A model generated the notes under the pieces. The model ran no database searches. It saw only the letters and a program-made list of their open reading frames with translations, and had not been told where the DNA came from. Made by a program: the position numbers and the translations under genes. Shown here one piece after another: positions 61,618 to 64,000 of a stretch of DNA of 64,000 nt (the stretch's first letter is position 1; every line of letters begins with the position of its first letter). The DNA comes from JAWKJY01 sp041393535 (GTDB lineage: Bacteria > Actinomycetota > Thermoleophilia > Gaiellales > Gaiellaceae): positions 124,001 to 188,000 of the forward strand of contig JAWKJY010000005.1 of assembly GCA_041393535.1 (NCBI GenBank), read 5' to 3'.

Positions 61618-62453
61618 TGCATCTCCTCGCCGCCGGAGACGTTCATCGCCTCGCCGGTCACGTACTGCGCCTGCTCGGAGCAGAGCCAGGCGCACGCCTT
61701 CGCGATGTCCTCGGGCAGGCCGGGACGGCCGAGCGGGATCCGGCTGCGCATCGCGGCCAGGTACTCGTCCTCCGTCAGCCCGAGCGCGTTCGAGAAGAAC
61801 TCGTTCTGCCAGGCGCCGAGCCCGGTCGTGACGTGGTTCGGGCAGATCGCGTTCACCGTGATCCCGTGCTGGCCGAGCTCGATCGCGACCGAGCGGGTGA
61901 AGCCCTGGACGCCGTGCTTCGACGCGACGTACGCCGAGGCGTACGGGAAGCCGCTCTTGGCCGCCTGGCTCGCGATGTTGACGATCCGGCCGCCGCGGCC
62001 CTGCTCGATCATCCGCCGTGCGGCGTGCTTGGTGCAGAGGAACATGCCCTTGAGGTTGACGTCGAGGACGGCGTCCCACTTCTCCTCGTCCATCTCCGTC
62101 ACGAGCTGCATCAGGTAGCCGATGCCCGCGTTGTTGACGAGGACGTCGACGCCCCCGAACGCCTCGACCGCCTGCGCGACGAGGTTCTGCACCTGGCCCT
62201 CGCTGCGGACGTCGCAGGCGACGGTGATCGCCTCGGCGCCCGTCGCGCGGACCTCGGCCGCGACCTCCTCGAGCTCGGCGGTCGTGCCGACCCCGTGCGC
62301 CGGGAAGAGCTCGCCCTCGACCTGGCCGAGGTCGGCGAGGACGACCCGGCAGCCCTCCTGGCCGAGCCGCAGCGCCATCGCCTTGCCGAGGCCCCCGTGC
62401 CGGCCGGACCCGGTCACGATCGCCACCTTGCCCTCGAGCCCGTACATCCCCAT
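61614..62453 (-). CDS. Short-chain dehydrogenase/reductase
   Basis: 279 residues from ATG 62453. VAIVTGSGRHGGLGKAMALRLGQEG, NNAGIGYLMQ, INIASQ-type Ser, YVASKHGVQGFTRS with the catalytic Tyr and Lys, and VNAICPNHVTTG. It has an insertion (PAHGVGTTAELEEV) after the nucleotide site. Near the C-terminus AQYVTGEAMNVSGGEEMH. Substrate unknown; the linked inositol phosphatase suggests a sugar or cyclitol role, which is inference. Confidence 0.85.
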   Translation of the reverse strand: MGMYGLEGKVAIVTGSGRHGGLGKAMALRLGQEGCRVVLADLGQVEGELFPAHGVGTTAELEEVAAEVRATGAEAITVACDVRSEGQVQNLVAQAVEAFGGVDVLVNNAGIGYLMQLVTEMDEEKWDAVLDVNLKGMFLCTKHAARRMIEQGRGGRIVNIASQAAKSGFPYASAYVASKHGVQGFTRSVAIELGQHGITVNAICPNHVTTGLGAWQNEFFSNALGLTEDEYLAAMRSRIPLGRPGLPEDIAKACAWLCSEQAQYVTGEAMNVSGGEEMH

Positions 62454-62531
62454 CGCGCTCCCTCCCTCTGCCGTCGGCCCCGTCGGCGGGAAGCGTAGAT
62501 GGTCGGGCCGGGCGGCCCGGTCGGCTCGAGC

Positions 62532-63212
62532 CTAGGCCTGCGTGCCGGCGATCGCGACGCGGAGCAGCCACTTCGACCGCGCCGGCTTCTGGCCCGGCAT
62601 CTCCTTCGTCACGACCCAGTCGTCGTAGTCGCTCCACTTGTAGGGCGCGTTGAGCCAGACGTCCTTCGCGGCCCCGCTCGCGTCGACGGTGAAGCGGCCG
62701 CACGAGAGGACGACCCTGCGGTCCTTCGTCAGCCAGAGCTCGTAGTACTCGCCCGGCCCGGTCGGCTCGAGGCCCTGCACCTGCCCGAGCAGCGGCCAGT
62801 TGCCCGCGTCGTCCTTCGCGAGCACGGCGACCTCCATGCGGCCGTCCGGCGGCCCGTTCGGCGTCGCCGCCAGGGCGACCTCCTCGACCCGCGTGTCGCT
62901 GCGGCTGCTGTCGCCGCTCGCGAACCAGCCGACCGCGAAGGCGACGCCCGCGATCGCGGCCGCGATCGCGAGGGCCGCCGTGCGCCGCCGCCGCAGCGCG
63001 ACGACCCGCCCGCCGCCGGCGCCGCCGCGCCGGCGCTCGGGGCGCTCGCGACGGGGGATCCGGCCGACCGCGGCCGTGAGCGTGTCGGGCACCTCCTCGA
63101 CCGGCGCGGGCGCCGACCGGAGCAGCCCGTCAACGGCCCGCAGCGCCTCGACGTCCTCGTCGGAGGCGTCGTCGGGCAGGAGCGAGCGGAGGTCGGGCAG
63201 GTCGGCGCTCAT
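62532..63212 (-). CDS. Anti-sigma factor, RskA-like
   Basis: 226 residues from ATG 63212, which overlaps the sigma gene stop as ATGA. A cytoplasmic N-terminus (DDASDEDVEALRAVDGLLR), one membrane helix (about 78-100) and an extracytoplasmic domain with GPPDGRMEVAVLAKDDAGNWPLLGQVQGLEPTGPGEYYELWLTKDRRVVLSCGRF, the RskA C-terminal domain. It would hold the sigma factor at the membrane until signal-induced proteolysis. No zinc-binding ZAS His-Cys motif is visible in the N-terminus, so it may be a variant. Confidence 0.85.
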   Translation of the reverse strand: MSADLPDLRSLLPDDASDEDVEALRAVDGLLRSAPAPVEEVPDTLTAAVGRIPRRERPERRRGGAGGGRVVALRRRRTAALAIAAAIAGVAFAVGWFASGDSSRSDTRVEEVALAATPNGPPDGRMEVAVLAKDDAGNWPLLGQVQGLEPTGPGEYYELWLTKDRRVVLSCGRFTVDASGAAKDVWLNAPYKWSDYDDWVVTKEMPGQKPARSKWLLRVAIAGTQA

Positions 63213-63805
63213 CCTCGCACCTCCTCCAGCATGGCAGCCATGCGCGAGAGCGCGGAGCGCGTGCGCGTCTTGACGGTGCCGAGGGGAACGTCGAGCTGCT
63301 CGGAGATCTCGGACTGGGAGAGCCCGCGCCAGTAGGCGAGCTCGAGCACCTCGCGCTCGCGCTCTGGCAGCCGCTCGAGCGCCGCGTGGACGCGCCAGGC
63401 GACCCAGCCCGCCTCGGCCTCCTCGGCGGGCCCGGGCTCGACGGCCATCTCCTCCGTCGGCGGCTCGATCGGGACGTCGAGCCGCTGGCGTGCCCGGTCG
63501 ATGATCGAGTTCCGGGCGACGGTGAAGAGCCACGCGGAGCCGGTGCCCCGGTCGGGCCGGAAGCTCCGCGCGGAGCGCCAGACGGCCGCGAACGTCTCCT
63601 GGGCGGCGTCCTCGGCCCGGCCGTGGTCGCCGAGCAGGCGCTGCGCCAGCCCGAGCACCGGGCGCGCGAACCGGCGGTACAGCTCGTCGAACGCGTCGGC
63701 GTCGCCGCGGGCGACCTGCAGGATCAGCTCCCCGTCGGAGGCCTGCGGGTCGACGCCGAAGGACGCGCGTGTGGGCGACACGGACTCCAAGGCCAACGTA
63801 GCCAT
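63209..63805 (-). CDS. ECF sigma factor (SigK-like)
   Basis: 198 residues from ATG 63805. Region 2 is DAFDELYRRFARPVLGLAQRLLGDHGRAEDAAQETFAAVWRSARSF; region 4 is ERLPEREREVLELAYWRGLSQSEISEQLDVPLGTVKTRTRSALSRM, the helix-turn-helix for -35 binding. SigK-type factors control envelope and redox-linked responses, with RskA as partner. The operon sigma then anti-sigma is standard. Confidence 0.9.
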   Translation of the reverse strand: MATLALESVSPTRASFGVDPQASDGELILQVARGDADAFDELYRRFARPVLGLAQRLLGDHGRAEDAAQETFAAVWRSARSFRPDRGTGSAWLFTVARNSIIDRARQRLDVPIEPPTEEMAVEPGPAEEAEAGWVAWRVHAALERLPEREREVLELAYWRGLSQSEISEQLDVPLGTVKTRTRSALSRMAAMLEEVRG

Positions 63806-63971
63806 ACCGGTTATCGATACGAAACACAAGCCCGGTCGGTTTCCCGCGTGCGCGGCGGGACGGACGGCGCTCCGGGCCACACGCGCGCGAGCGCTCGCGC
63901 GGGTCATCAGGGCGCCCGGGCCAGGGAACGCTACGATCCGCCGTCGAGTGCTCGATCACGAAAGGAGTTCG

Positions 63972-64000
63972 ATGGCCTCCCTGGTCTACAACTTCGAGGA
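63972..64000 (+). CDS. Start of a gene cut by the window end
   Basis: ATG 63972 has AAAGGAG 6 nt upstream. Only MASLVYNFEE is visible. That opening is similar to the start of pyruvate phosphate dikinase (which begins with a short Tyr/Phe/Glu-rich strand), but nine residues cannot prove it. Confidence 0.5.

Noticed and set aside
63972..64000. Firm annotation as pyruvate phosphate dikinase
   Set aside because: Only nine residues are visible; the resemblance is suggestive and no more.

Overview
The window is about 64 kb of very GC-rich DNA with nearly all codons ending in G or C. It is densely packed with single-copy metabolic genes and has no rRNA, recognisable tRNA, CRISPR array, phage genes or insertion sequences. 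The gene content fits a free-living actinobacterium, and Thermoleophilia (Gaiellales/Solirubrobacterales relatives) is my best guess. The reasons are secreted RCC1-type propellers, a sucrase/ferredoxin-like protein, a form II CO-dehydrogenase-type operon, a SigK/RskA-like sigma pair, ThyX, and many leaderless genes with a TANNNT box 6-8 nt before the start codon. This placement is inference, not a database result.

Layout. 1-9.9 kb: small stress or membrane proteins, a glutathionyl-hydroquinone-reductase-like GST, an AcuI-type reductase, a cupin protein, two crotonase-fold proteins, a GT39-like membrane protein, and a DedA protein behind an apparent manganese (yybP-ykoY) riboswitch. 10-18.9 kb: two tandem secreted paralogues, an orphan CheW, a sucrase/ferredoxin-like protein, a HDOD / hybrid histidine kinase pair, LhgO, and a glutaredoxin-DinB gene with an in-frame TGA that looks like a new selenoprotein. 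19-30 kb: hydantoinase B, a decayed secreted protein, three complete seven-repeat RCC1 propeller genes plus a fourth remnant, and a sugar-acid (IlvD/Edd) dehydratase. 30-41 kb: a CoA-transferase, KDPG aldolase + KDG kinase, an ornithine-cyclodeaminase-family protein, an anti-sigma/STAS pair, RraA and acetamidase enzymes, an SDR and TenA. 41-48.8 kb: a hydrolase-fold protein, a CAP protein, a degenerate receiver, purE-purK-DUF72, a winged-helix regulator, a hydroxypyruvate-isomerase-like protein, rhodanese and an epoxide hydrolase. 48.8-56.1 kb: a five-gene xdhC-coxG-coxS-coxL-coxM operon divergent from coxD-coxE. 56-64 kb: a lipoprotein, pheA, thyX, another hydrolase-fold protein, DUF1361, an SDR-inositol phosphatase pair, and an ECF sigma/anti-sigma pair.

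How it works together. The cox block supplies a complete molybdenum hydroxylase with its maturation proteins. The dehydratase, KDPG aldolase and KDG kinase could form a sugar-acid (Entner-Doudoroff-like) route. Many operon junctions use 4-nt NTGA stop/start overlaps. Convergent gene ends carry very strong GC hairpins.

Caution. At least eleven loci carry single-base frameshifts, some clustered within 100 bp. Residual indels in a draft or long-read assembly are as likely as genuine pseudogenes, so broken genes are annotated over their full span with the break marked.
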